Of a stretch of 64,000 nucleotides of DNA, positions 54,902-64,000 are shown in pieces; within the stretch, counting starts at the first letter, position 1, and each line of letters begins with the position of its first letter. The notes beneath the pieces were generated by a model. The model was not told where the DNA came from. It was given only the letters and a program-made list of their open reading frames with translations, and did no database searches. A program made the translations under genes and the position numbers. The stretch is taken from contig OY725498.1 of the NCBI GenBank assembly GCA_963281255.1, forward strand, positions 2,232,001 through 2,296,000. Direction: 5' to 3'. The DNA comes from Aphrocallistes beatrix (lineage: Eukaryota > Porifera > Hexactinellida > Sceptrulophora > Aphrocallistidae).

Positions 54902-56214
54902 GTTTCATCTTTCCTATCAATTTTTGAATACATATTTTATTATTGCCATAGCTGTCTTAGTGCAAGAAATTAACCTTTTTACCCTTTACATTAAATACGG
55001 CAAAATCCTAGGCTCTCGTTAAAACATTTTCAGGTAAAAATAGGCTTAATTTGCTTACTACGTTTCAATTACAAAACGTGTCCCACTGAGGATAGACTGT
55101 TGTTAGGAAATTTGATGAGAATTTTTTTATATGACCGTACGGTGCATACCTGCATAACTGCCAGAATCTGAAGAGATTTTACATTTAAATGATTGAATTC
55201 AAAGTTTGTCTAGGGACAAGCCCTCCCTTTCGCTCGCTCTTGGCCCTCCCCAGGTTGTATTTTATTTTCCAAAACTTGCAGCCTATGAAATAAACCTTGA
55301 TAATTTCAGTCAATTCTTAATCGTATGAAAGAATCGAGTTAGGAAATTATGGAATATTTTTAAATCATATTTGTTCAACGAACTAGTTATTTAAGACTAA
55401 ATATCCACGCAAGAGTGGTTTGGTTTAGTAATTTTAGAAACTTTGCGTAAGACACATAAACACTTTTTATGCAATTTGATTAAATGATCTGAAATTAATG
55501 CAAAAAACATACCTGGCTTACACGAATGGAATAAAGCTAATTATAGTTTGCAATTGAAAGTACGTTTGAGATCCGTATTCAATTTGTATTCAATATTTTG
55601 AATTGTAATGTCATTCACGAGAGTCACAAGATTCAGAACAATTATAGCCAATATACTTTTCATTTAAATGAGGTTAAATAAAACTCGGTTTAAATTTGTC
55701 AGATATTTATTGACTAGAGCTGCACCCAATATATTATTATAAGCTATAAGCTTCTGTTTTATCTCATTACATTTTAACTTAATAACTAGTCAGAAACGTA
55801 TTGTTAGACTATTTGATAGGTTTCCCGATTGTTATACGTATACACTTTAGAAGAATTGGATAACTTATACTTACAACTAGTATTCGATTTTGTATTACAT
55901 TTATTATTGATCCATCTTGAATCAGTTCGGCACTGGTTGTATAATTTACATTTCTTTTACATTTTTCCTTTATTCTTTGAGTATTTAGAGGCAAATAATG
56001 AAATGTTTTAATTTAATTCAATTTATTTTCCTCAGAGAAATGCCTCCGGAAACAATCAGATTTATTTAAACACTATGCAGAAATTTCCAGGTCTTATAAA
56101 TTCCCGGTAATATTCCCGGAAAGTTTCCACATTTGAAAATTCCAGGGAATTTTGCAACCCTACCAAAATTATATGGAGTATCCATGTTATTCCATTAAAA
56201 ACTGTTAATTAGTA

Positions 56215-56490
56215 CGGTCGTAATCTGGTTATTTTGTCCATTTGATTGCAATGCCAAAACGACAAAATAACTCGATAGACAAAATGATCCGATAGACAAA
56301 ATATTCCGATATACAAAAAATCGATTGTTGCATATAAATGGTTACAAATTGAACAGAGTAAGTGTTCTTCTATTCTTACACCGCTAAGTACGTACTACAA
56401 AGAGAAAATTGTTAGTTTTGTTGCACATAGCTGTTGGAGTATTCCCTGATAGACAAAATAATCCGATAAAAGGCAAAATCCGATTATTTT
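56215..56490. mobile_element. Decayed pogo-like MITE
   Basis: CGGTCGTAATCTGGTTATTT and repeated GATAGACAAAATaaTCCGA words match the element at 13101-13917. The ends are worn. Confidence 0.5.
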
Positions 56491-57338
56491 CAATGACGTC
56501 ATAATTCCATGATGAGTCGACATTTTCGTCTGAATTCAGGACTAGCGGAGCCATAGCCAAAAGACTCACATATGTCAAAAATCAGCTTTCTATTCCTGGC
56601 AGTTTCTTCAATCAATTCGTTATATATATGGAGAATTCTAGGTCAAAGTTAGTGTCACGCAAGTTCTTAACTAGTCAATAAATAAGTGAGAGTTTCAAAT
56701 CGTTTGGTCCAGCATTTTGAAATTATGACGTCACAAGAATATAAATTTTGGAATCTCATTTAGTGTTTCTGTGAAATTCTAAACTCACTAAAGCATTTCC
56801 AGCCAATATAGATTTGTCATTTTATGCCCGATTGATCCAAAATTGATCATGTCAGTAGTTTAAAATGTTTAGGGTTCAAATATCATCCAAATTTGATTTG
56901 AATGCATTTACCGTCTCAAAAATTGAACTAAAACTAACATGAAGTCAAATCGATACTATGAGATTGCATTCGGGGATATTTAGGAACTTAAATTAAAATT
57001 CTACTCTGCGTGGTTAATGACTTTATTCAGATCATGTATTTACCATCTCCTTCCGCATCCCTAGTCCAAAATCCCCAAGTTACTTGGCTTTATATGTAGT
57101 AAGTCATGGATTAGCCAAATGATTTTCGCGAACTAGTGTATACAGTACCCGGACAAAAGTATTCGACCACCACAGAAGCCTCCATACAAATAGTATTAAA
57201 GTGGATCTCTACATAAAGGAATATGTACACAAACTGTTAGAAATACTCTATTTTTGATTTATAATTCCTAATCTACATTTTCTAATTACTCATAATTGAG
57301 ATCCTCAACTCAATTGCTAACTCCCAAAATTATAAATA

Positions 57339-57891
57339 CAAGCGCGCTTCGCTTACTTGCGCTGCACGGCTGGCGGACACTTCGTGTTCGCCAGAGGCTC
57401 CCTTCGGTCGCCTGGAGGTGACATTGGTTAATTATAAGGGAGATAACATCTCTAAATATGTCCATCTTAGTGTTAAAACCGATTTCACTCGAAAAATCAC
57501 CAAATTTGTCAATTTTAAAATTTTTGATGCGTAATGATGACGTCATAACAAAGTGATGAGTCATCATTTTTCGATGAAAGTCGCATCATATGTGAGGTAT
57601 GTTAGTATACAGATTCAATTAAAATTTCAGCCTTCTATCTCCTATAATGGCTGAGTTATGCTCGAATAACTGTGTTGCTTAACTTTTAAAAATGTGACAG
57701 TGACGTCATAATTCCATGATGAGTCGACATTTGCTCTGAGCTCAGAACTTACTGGAGCCATAGCCAAAAGACTCCCACATGCCAAAAATCAGCTTTGTAT
57801 GACCGGCAGTTTCTTCAATCAATTCGTTACAGATATATATATATATACGTACATATATATATATATAGATTAATCGAGTTTTAAGTAAGGA
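57339..57891 (-). mobile_element. Helitron, first unit of a head-to-tail pair
   Basis: A complete 553-bp copy: the 3' hairpin end at 57339 (CAAGCGCGCTTCGCTTACTT) and the 5' tip GATTAATCGAGTTTTAAG...GGA at 57891. The next base starts the neighbouring copy. Confidence 0.82.
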
Positions 57892-58471
57892 CAAGCGCGC
57901 TTCGCTTGCTTGCGCTGCACGGCTGGGGGACACTTTGTGTCCGCCAGAGGCTCCCTTCGGTCGCCTGGAGGTGATACTGGTTAATTATAAGGGAGATATC
58001 ATCTCTAAATATGTCCATCTTAGTTTTAAAATCGATATCACTCGAAAAATCACCAAATTTGTCAATTTTTAAAATTTTGATGAGTAATGATGACGTCATA
58101 GCAAAGTGATGAGTCATCATTTTTTGATGATAGTTGCATCATATGTGAGGCGTGTTAGTTTACAGATTCTATTAAATTTTCAGCCATCTATCTCCTATAA
58201 TGGCTGAGTTATGCTCGAATAACTGTGTTGCTTAACTTTTAAAAATGTGACAGTGACGTCATAATTCCATAATGAGTCGATATTTTGCTCTGAGCTCAGC
58301 ACTTACTGGAGCCATATCAAAAAAACTTCCACATGCCAAAAATCAGCTTTCTGCGCCTGGCAGTTTCTTCAATCAATTCGTTACAGATATATATATATAC
58401 TTAGGTCATTTCAAAAGTACTGATCACCCCCCACCAATTTGATATTAAGCAACGACTGATGTGTTATTTAA

Positions 58472-59541
58472 TTACATATTCTCGAAATAGTCTCCCTTGA
58501 CGCGAATACACTCCTTTAGACGGTCTACCCAGCAGCGAAATGACTTTTTATACTCCGTCTGTGGGATCGATTTCAGGTACTTATGAACGGCGATTCCGAT
58601 CTCCATTCGGCTAGTGAACTCCTTATCAGAGAGATGACTTTTCAGCTTTGAAAACAACCAGAAGTCACAAGGACTTAGGTCACGGGAATAGGGAGGGTGA
58701 TTCAGTGTTTTCATCCCTATATCCTTGATGTATGCGGCGACTTGTTTATTTTTATGGCTACTGGCATTATCATGTAGAAGTTGTATTCCACGATGACCAG
58801 TTCTCGGCCGACGCTCTATGTAGTGTTTACTGATTTCTGCGAGCACATTAGTGCAATAAAAGTCTCCAGTAACATCCTGGCCCTTCGGAACGCAAACTTG
58901 AGCAACTGGGCCGTAGGCGTCAAATGCAATTGCGTACATTACCTTCTTGGCACGGAAATCTGGACGCGGTCTTTTAGGTCGGGGTTCGCCCGGATGCAGC
59001 CAACACTTAGATTTTTCCTTGGATTTAGGTTGTGAATAGTAAATCCAAGTTTAATCTATGGTTACTTTCTCATAGAGTCGCCTTGCATCAAATTTTTCGT
59101 AATGTAGAAGATTTTCACAACATTCTACCCTCTGTTTCATCCGGGCCTCTGACAGCAAATACGGCACCCGCCGAGCGCAAACCTTCCTTACTCCGAGATC
59201 TTCCTTCAGAATGCGGTAAATACTTCCCGTTGAGATATCCGTATACTTAGAAATCTCTCCAATAGAGCAGCAAGGGTCATTTCGAAGAAATTCACCAACC
59301 AACTCAATTGAGGGTTCACAGGTTGCAGATTTAGGCCTACCAGTCCGAGGCTCATCTTCAATGCTGTCTCTTCACTCTCGAAATAGTCGAGCCCATCTTC
59401 TAACCGTGGATTAAGCAAGTGCTTGATCTCCACAAACTTCCACGAGATCATTGTGGATGTACCTGTTCGAATCTTTTAGCAGTGAACGAAACTTGATATA
59501 CGCCCTTTGCTCTTGCTCAATAATTAACTATTTTGAAGCCA
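58472..59541 (-). pseudogene. Mariner transposase of M5, decayed
   Basis: The start at 59541 reads MASK and then a stop at codon 5, followed by EQEQRAYIKFR in frame. Frame breaks continue through the first HTH. The second HTH (DISTGSIYRILKEDLG) is clear. The first catalytic Asp is kept, but the following codon is a stop (ID*TWIYYSQ). After that MYAIAFDAYGPVAQ, LLHDNASSHKN and DLSPCDFWLF are well kept. It ends KGDYFENM. Several stops make it inactive. M6 sits a few bases upstream of its start codon. Confidence 0.82.
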
Positions 59542-59549
59542 TAAATGTA

Positions 59550-60890
59550 CTACGGGCGTTCAATAAGTTCTGATCATTAAGAGATAACATGACTATATTG
59601 TACAAGTTCCATAATTCGCTCATAGAATATGTTTATTTTATCAATTACCTAAAAGCCAGTTTTTATTTCATCTTGATATTCCGTATACTTATTGATTCAC
59701 ACATTATTTTGTAAAACCGATTTTGCATACTAATCAATTATGGCGTCATCAAAGAAGAATTCTTATATTGAGCAGAGATTATACGTTAAGATTCGTACTC
59801 TGCTCGGGAAATCTGCGCACGATATACATGTTGACTTGGTGCAAGTCTACGGAATGAAAGGTGCTCTATCTTATCCTGGAGTCAGACGATGGGCCCAGCG
59901 CTTTAGAGTAGGTAGAGAGCCTGTGGAAGATGACCCTCGGGCTGGAGCACCTGTTACGGCGGTTGTCCCCAAGTATTCCAGTGCTATTAAGGAACTCGTT
60001 GATTCAGATCATCATATCACTGTTAAAGAGTTAGCTCATATTATTGGAATCTCAACGGGAAGTGTTGATCACAGTCTAAAGTCAAAACTAAATCTATCAA
60101 AGGTTTGTGCCCGATGGGTCCCTCATTGCTTAACAAAGGCCCAAATGGCAACCAGGGTAAGATGTTGCCGAAACCTCTTAAAATTGTATAAAGGAGCTGA
60201 CCCTCGCCGTTTATATAAAGTAGTGACTGGTGATGAAACGTGGGTACAGTATAGCACACCTCTATCTAAAGAAGCGAACAAGGTGTGGAAGGAGAGTCAC
60301 TCAGATCCACCAATGATCCCTAGGCCCGATTTCAGGTCATCCAAGGTGATGTACTGTATATTCTTTGATGGATATGGCCCAGTTGCTCAGATAATAGTTC
60401 CAAAAGGACAAACCATTACAGGGAATTTCTATACTAACCAGTGTCTTCGTGAAGTTGAACAAATACTTTTTAAACGAAGACCTAGTACTGGAGCGAAGGG
60501 GTTAAAATTATTGCACGATAATGCCCGCCCTCACAAAACCAAGCAGGTCAAAGCAAAAATTGCAAGCATGGGGATGGTTGAGCTTGAGCATCCACCCTAC
60601 AGTCCAGACCTAGCTCCTTGTGACTTTTATTTATTCCCGAAGCTAAAAGAGTACTTTTCTGGTCGTCATTTCGACACAAATGCAGCACTGGGTTCGGCGA
60701 TTTTCCAGTATCTAAACCTTATACCTCCAGAAGGACTATAAAAAAGTATTTGAACAATGGTTAGAACGTTTACAACGCTGTATCAATAATCATGGGGAGT
60801 ATTTTGAAAAAATAAAACATTAACAACTTGTTTAGTGTGTATTTTAAATGTTTTACAGTGTACTGATCAGAACTTATTGAACGCCCGTAG
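59550..60890 (+). mobile_element. Mariner element M6, innermost level
   Basis: 1341 bp with ends CTACGGGCGTTCAATAAGTT and AACTTATTGAACGCCCGTAG (exact complements) and TA flanks at 59548-59549 and 60891-60892. Youngest insertion in the nest. Confidence 0.95.
59740..60823 (+). pseudogene. Mariner transposase of M6, one frameshift near the C-terminus
   Basis: The longest intact mariner frame here: 333 codons from MASSKKNSYIEQRLYVKIR. The first HTH ends in DDPRAGAPVTA, the second is GISTGSVDHSLKSKL, and the linker is ARWVPHCLT. The core has TGDETWVQY, LLHDNARPHKT and SPDLAPCDFYLF, complete DD34D. Near 60735 a one-base change creates an early stop after IPPEGL. The lost tail, in another frame, ends HGEYFEKIKH at 60823, matching the tails of M2 and M3. 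Only this lesion was found. Confidence 0.9.
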
Positions 60891-63091
60891 TATAAGTAGC
60901 CAAAACTGACAAGATTGAAATGATGATTATAAGAAAAATACTTATGCTATCTTAAAAATTCTTTTAGATATTAGGAGAGAATGGGTAATGCTATCTGGAT
61001 TATATTAATTGGTACATTCGATATACACTAGCTGTCAAAAATCAATAGTGATCAGTACTTTTGAAATGACCTAAGTATATATAAACAATAATCGAGTTTT
61101 AATAGTAAGGATCTACCTTTGATACTTGATGCTACTTGTCCCGAGTCACAGCCATTATATATGCTGGCGATTAGTGACACAAAGTGGCAGAGGTTGATAA
61201 TTTTCTACATGAGAATTAGTATTTGTATTGAAAGTTTCAAAAATTAGTATTCGGATGTGTAGTTTACGAATCTGAAATCAAAAACAGAATATCTCTTCTG
61301 TTTGATTACATATTCCATTATGATTAGATCCAGTTTTTACTATTTGTATGGAGGTTTTCGTGGTGGTCGAATAGTTTTGTCCGGGTAGTGTATATTAGAG
61401 TTGGCACATCACGACTTAGTTGCTAAACATATGTATTCTGCGAAAACATAATACTTAGTGGACACTAACATCACATAACTGGTGCTATGACATCATAATG
61501 AGCAAATGATAAGAGATAGAAGTGATTTGACTTGGTTAAACGATTGTTTATGGTCTAAATATTATACAATGATAATATATTTGATGCGTCTATCTCAATC
61601 TTAAATAACCGTTTCACCTGTTTTTCATATTCTGATTATACTGTGATGACGTCAAGATGAAAAATCAAAAAGATATACAAGTAATTTGACCTGACCAATG
61701 AGTACTACATTGATGATATATTTTCTGTCCATACATCGATTATAAATAGCATATTTATTGATTTTAAATTTAAGCCCCTCTCTGTTGTTGTAGGTTATGT
61801 AATGGATTTTAGCATAACTAATGGGGAAATTTTGTGGGGTATCTGGAAATTTCAATATACGTAGTGGAAAATGCTTCAAAACAACATATTTTCCCACTAA
61901 AATTTAGGTTCCCAAATATCCCCGAATGCTATCTCATAGTTCCGGTTTGACTTCAGGTGTTAGTTTCAGTTCATTTTTTGAGATGGTGATGCATTCAAAT
62001 CAAATTGGGATCGTGATATTTGTACTCTGACATAATCAATTTTGGATCAATAGGGCATAAAATGACAAATCTATATTGGTTGGAAATGCTTTTAGTGGGT
62101 CTAGAATTTCACAGAAACACTAAATGAGAGTACAAAATTTCTATATTGGTGACGCGTCATAATTTCAAGATGCTAGACTTTTGCGTATTCATTGACTAGT
62201 TAAGAACTTGCGTTTCACCAACTTTCAGGCAAACCGGTTGATGTTGGTGAAATAACTGGATGAATTGACCAGGAATTCCCCATATACACATTAATCGAGT
62301 TTTAATTGTAAAGATAATTCTTATTCTTCGTTTCTGGTCAAGGAATGTCCGCCGTTTCTGGAGGAAGATTGAATATGGATTGTCCTCGAGTGATATATTT
62401 GCGTGGTGTAGAGAGGACTGTTTTGAGTAGGGAGGCTTTTCACGGTGATAGAGAGATTTTTCCTATAAAGCGATGATCTTTTCGCTTATGCTGTACTGAT
62501 CGTTTGGATAAATAGAGAATGTAGCTACACAAAGTGCATAAGAGAATGCTCAGCGAGTTTAGTGACGTGTTTGCGCTAAAGTGGCTAATGTTATTCATTT
62601 TGGATATAATTTGAAATTTAATTGTGCTTTGTTCTAAAGTTTTTTGTTCGGCTCTACTGTGATTTTAATTGTCATTAATTAATGCGACACCTTTTTTTGA
62701 TGAAAGGAAGTGACATTACGCGGGCGTCACAGTGTTTGTATTTATTATATGCCTCATGTCGTTTATTGTATTTTTATAGTTTTGGCGGTCTTTCAGAAAT
62801 GTGAGGATAGTTTCTGTTTTAATATAGTATCATCTTTATGTCATGAGTTGTAAGAGAACCCTGACCTATCCGATGTTTGAGTTTGTCACAAGATGTTAGT
62901 GTATGTCTTGGAAATTGTTGGCAAGGTTGGAAATCTTTTTTGATTTGATTATTTTTGTTTTTTTATGGTGTGAAAAATAAGGTAGATATTCATTTGCTGC
63001 AAGAGAACCAGGGAACAATTTATGTTATTTGGTTAAATTAATCTTATTTTGATATTTTGCTGATACATTTATTCGTTATATTTCTATGTAG

Positions 63092-63463
63092 GTCTCTTTT
63101 GGAATTGATATTCTACGCACTTCGCATGATAATAGATCTGGGAATGGGATCATTTCAGATAAAATTCAAGCACTTCTCACCACTCTGTCCCGCCCCATCA
63201 AGTCCAATATATATAATCAAAGCAATTATACAGAATTTGAAAATGACTTAATTCCTAAAGACGATCCAAATGCTCCTCGACCAGTTGGGTCGATAATGCA
63301 ACCAGCAGTTGGATTTTCTTCAGATTTGAGTGGACAAGGACTATCTTTAGATGAACAATTAGCAAGCCATGCCCATTCTCTCAAAAAAATGAACGCAGTA
63401 ACATGTTTGGATTCGCATGGGAAACCAAGTGTGACTTACACTTATGAAAAGTTTTTTCAGAAG
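63092..63463 (+). CDS. DIP2: DIP2 exon 3: linker and start of first adenylate-forming domain
   Basis: After CTATGTAG, 124 codons in phase 0: VSFGIDILRTSHDN onward. DKIQALLTTLSRPIKS matches the conserved DIP2 helix. DPNAPRPVGSIMQPAVG and SLDEQLASHAHSLKKMNAV followed by TYTYEKFFQK lead into the first AMP-binding-like domain. Ends at AAG before GTAATA. An overlapping 64-codon frame at 63057 is a shadow in another phase. The gene continues beyond the window. Confidence 0.85.
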
Positions 63464-64000
63464 GTAATAATATATTTTAAATGTGTTCATTATATTTCCC
63501 AACAAAATTCTATTATTTACTTGCATATATATACCTTCTTTATTATTTTAATGTTTTTTTGGTTACGTTCTCACTAATCTGAACATCTCTGTTACAATCA
63601 TTGATCGTAAAAGTCGTTCGTATTAGTAAAATTGTTCCCATCAGTAGAATAGCATTATTTTATCGGGCAAATATCTTTACTCAATTTGGTTGAATATTTA
63701 GGTTATTATGTAGTTTTATCTTTTAACGTCATATCTGACTCTTATTGGGAGATATAGTGGAGTTCTAACCATCGATTGTAAATGTAAAGCAATTAAGTTT
63801 AGTGCTCCGATTCTAAGAATGAAGTGTTCGGATTGCTTGTACTGTTAAAATTTCTTGAATTTTAGCCGCTATGTCTCGTAATCAACCAAAAAAGGAAATA
63901 AAGTGGATGCCGGTTATATTCTTATTTATTTATACCTTAAATATGATTGCGACAATCTTCGAGTAACGAATTTTCCGCCATTCATCTACAATAACCCAAT
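63464..64000 (+). other. Start of DIP2 intron 3
   Basis: AT-rich. No further DIP2-like exon is recognisable before the window ends. A 32-codon frame at 63873 (start MSRNQPKKEIKWM, then hydrophobic) has no support. Confidence 0.6.

Larger units (their letters stand above)
58400..61075 (-). mobile_element. Mariner element M5 (contains M6)
   Basis: Ends CTTAGGTCATTTCAAAAGTA and TACTTTTGAAATGACCTAAG, with TA flanks. About 1.33 kb without M6. Confidence 0.88.
57892..61111 (-). mobile_element. Helitron, second unit of the pair, carrying mariner M5
   Basis: The 3' end at 57892 (CAAGCGCGCTTCGCTTGCTT) abuts the first unit with no spacer. The body runs to the TA tract at 58390, where mariner M5 is inserted. 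The 5' tip is at about 61083-61111 (AACAATAATCGAGTTTTAAT...AAGGA). About 540 bp without the insertion. Confidence 0.82.
57143..61390. mobile_element. Tc1-like MITE, third level
   Basis: Ends CAGTACCCGGACAAAAGTAT and ACTTTTGTCCGGGTAGTG roughly mirror each other (the right has ATAGTTTTGTCC), with TA on both sides. The subterminal CTCCATACAAATAGTA is inverted on the right. It holds the Helitron pair. Confidence 0.7.
56629..62282. mobile_element. Foldback element, second level
   Basis: The left arm 56629-57130 and right arm 61400-62282 are diverged complements (GGAGAATTCTAGGTC with GACCAGGAATTCC; CAAGTTCTTAACTAGTC with GACTAGTTAAGAACTTG; CATTTCCAGCCAATATAGAT with its complement near 62080). Separated by the Tc1-like element. 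Confidence 0.65.
56490..62314 (-). mobile_element. Helitron, outermost level of the intron 2 nest
   Basis: The body piece 56490-56625 (AATGACGTCATAATTCCATG to TCAATCAATTCGTTATATA) and the 5' tip 62283-62314 (ACATTAATCGAGTTTTAATT...AAAGA) lie either side of the foldback described next. The 3' half is missing. Confidence 0.55.
54902..63091 (+). other. DIP2 intron 2
   Basis: 8190 bp, GTTTCA to CTATGTAG. 54902-56210 is AT-rich without recognised features. 56215-62314 is a multi-level transposon nest. 62315-63091 has no recognised repeat. A 50-codon open frame at 62313-62480 (LRGVERTVLSREAFHG) sits in relatively GC-rich sequence there, but I see no clean splice sites. Confidence 0.7.

Noticed and set aside
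62313..62480. Open frame in DIP2 intron 2 as an extra exon
   Set aside because: No convincing acceptor-donor pair, and exons 2 and 3 already join in phase; left as a remark only.
63057..63251. 64-codon frame overlapping DIP2 exon 3
   Set aside because: The alternative phase from 63092 gives the DIP2-like sequence and continues to a GT donor; this one ends in a stop without similarity.
1..64000. tRNA, rRNA, riboswitch or bacterial operon features
   Set aside because: I found no cloverleaf-like segment with conserved tRNA arms, no rRNA similarity and nothing prokaryotic; gene structure is eukaryotic.

Overview
The window looks like AT-rich nuclear DNA from an invertebrate animal. Three things support this: an intact ULK/Atg1-type kinase gene, spliced exons of the metazoan gene DIP2, and a dense load of animal-type DNA transposons (mariner, Tc1-like, pogo-like, hAT, Harbinger, Helitron and a probable Academ-type element). 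I cannot name the phylum from sequence alone.

Only two host genes are clear, both on the + strand. The first is a single-exon autophagy kinase of the ULK1/2-unc-51 type (1413-3887). The second is the 5' part of DIP2: exon 1 at 50412-50743, exon 2 at 54715-54901, exon 3 at 63092-63463. Its introns of about 4.0 and 8.2 kb are filled with transposons, and the gene continues past the right edge.

The 46 kb between the genes is almost wholly nested transposons. From left to right: a Tc1-like relic (4756-5440); a Helitron inserted in opposite orientation inside another Helitron (5932-7172); hAT, pogo and foldback MITEs (7.2-13.9 kb); an intron-containing integrase pseudogene split into two halves (16272-17020 and 24418-24903); a 5.3-kb transposon with 3-bp target duplication inserted between those halves (17531-22818); six mariner copies (25.0, 32.7, 41.4, 44.5, 58.4 and 59.6 kb); several copies of a 1.95-kb TTAA-flanked element without a coding region; a hAT transposase pseudogene (36732-38502); and a foldback cluster (45.9-50.1 kb).

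The elements interact through target choice. The short non-autonomous Helitron carries a (TA)n tract close to its 5' end, and elements that target TA keep landing there. The deepest stack, in DIP2 intron 2, has six levels: Helitron > foldback > Tc1-like element > head-to-tail Helitron dimer > mariner > mariner. The 5.3-kb element at 17531-22818 is the least ordinary item: 206-214 bp terminal inverted repeats beginning TAGTG, a clean GTA duplication, and a degraded gene whose motifs suggest a PIN/FEN-type nuclease. Identifications rest on reading motifs and termini by eye; no database search or alignment was run.
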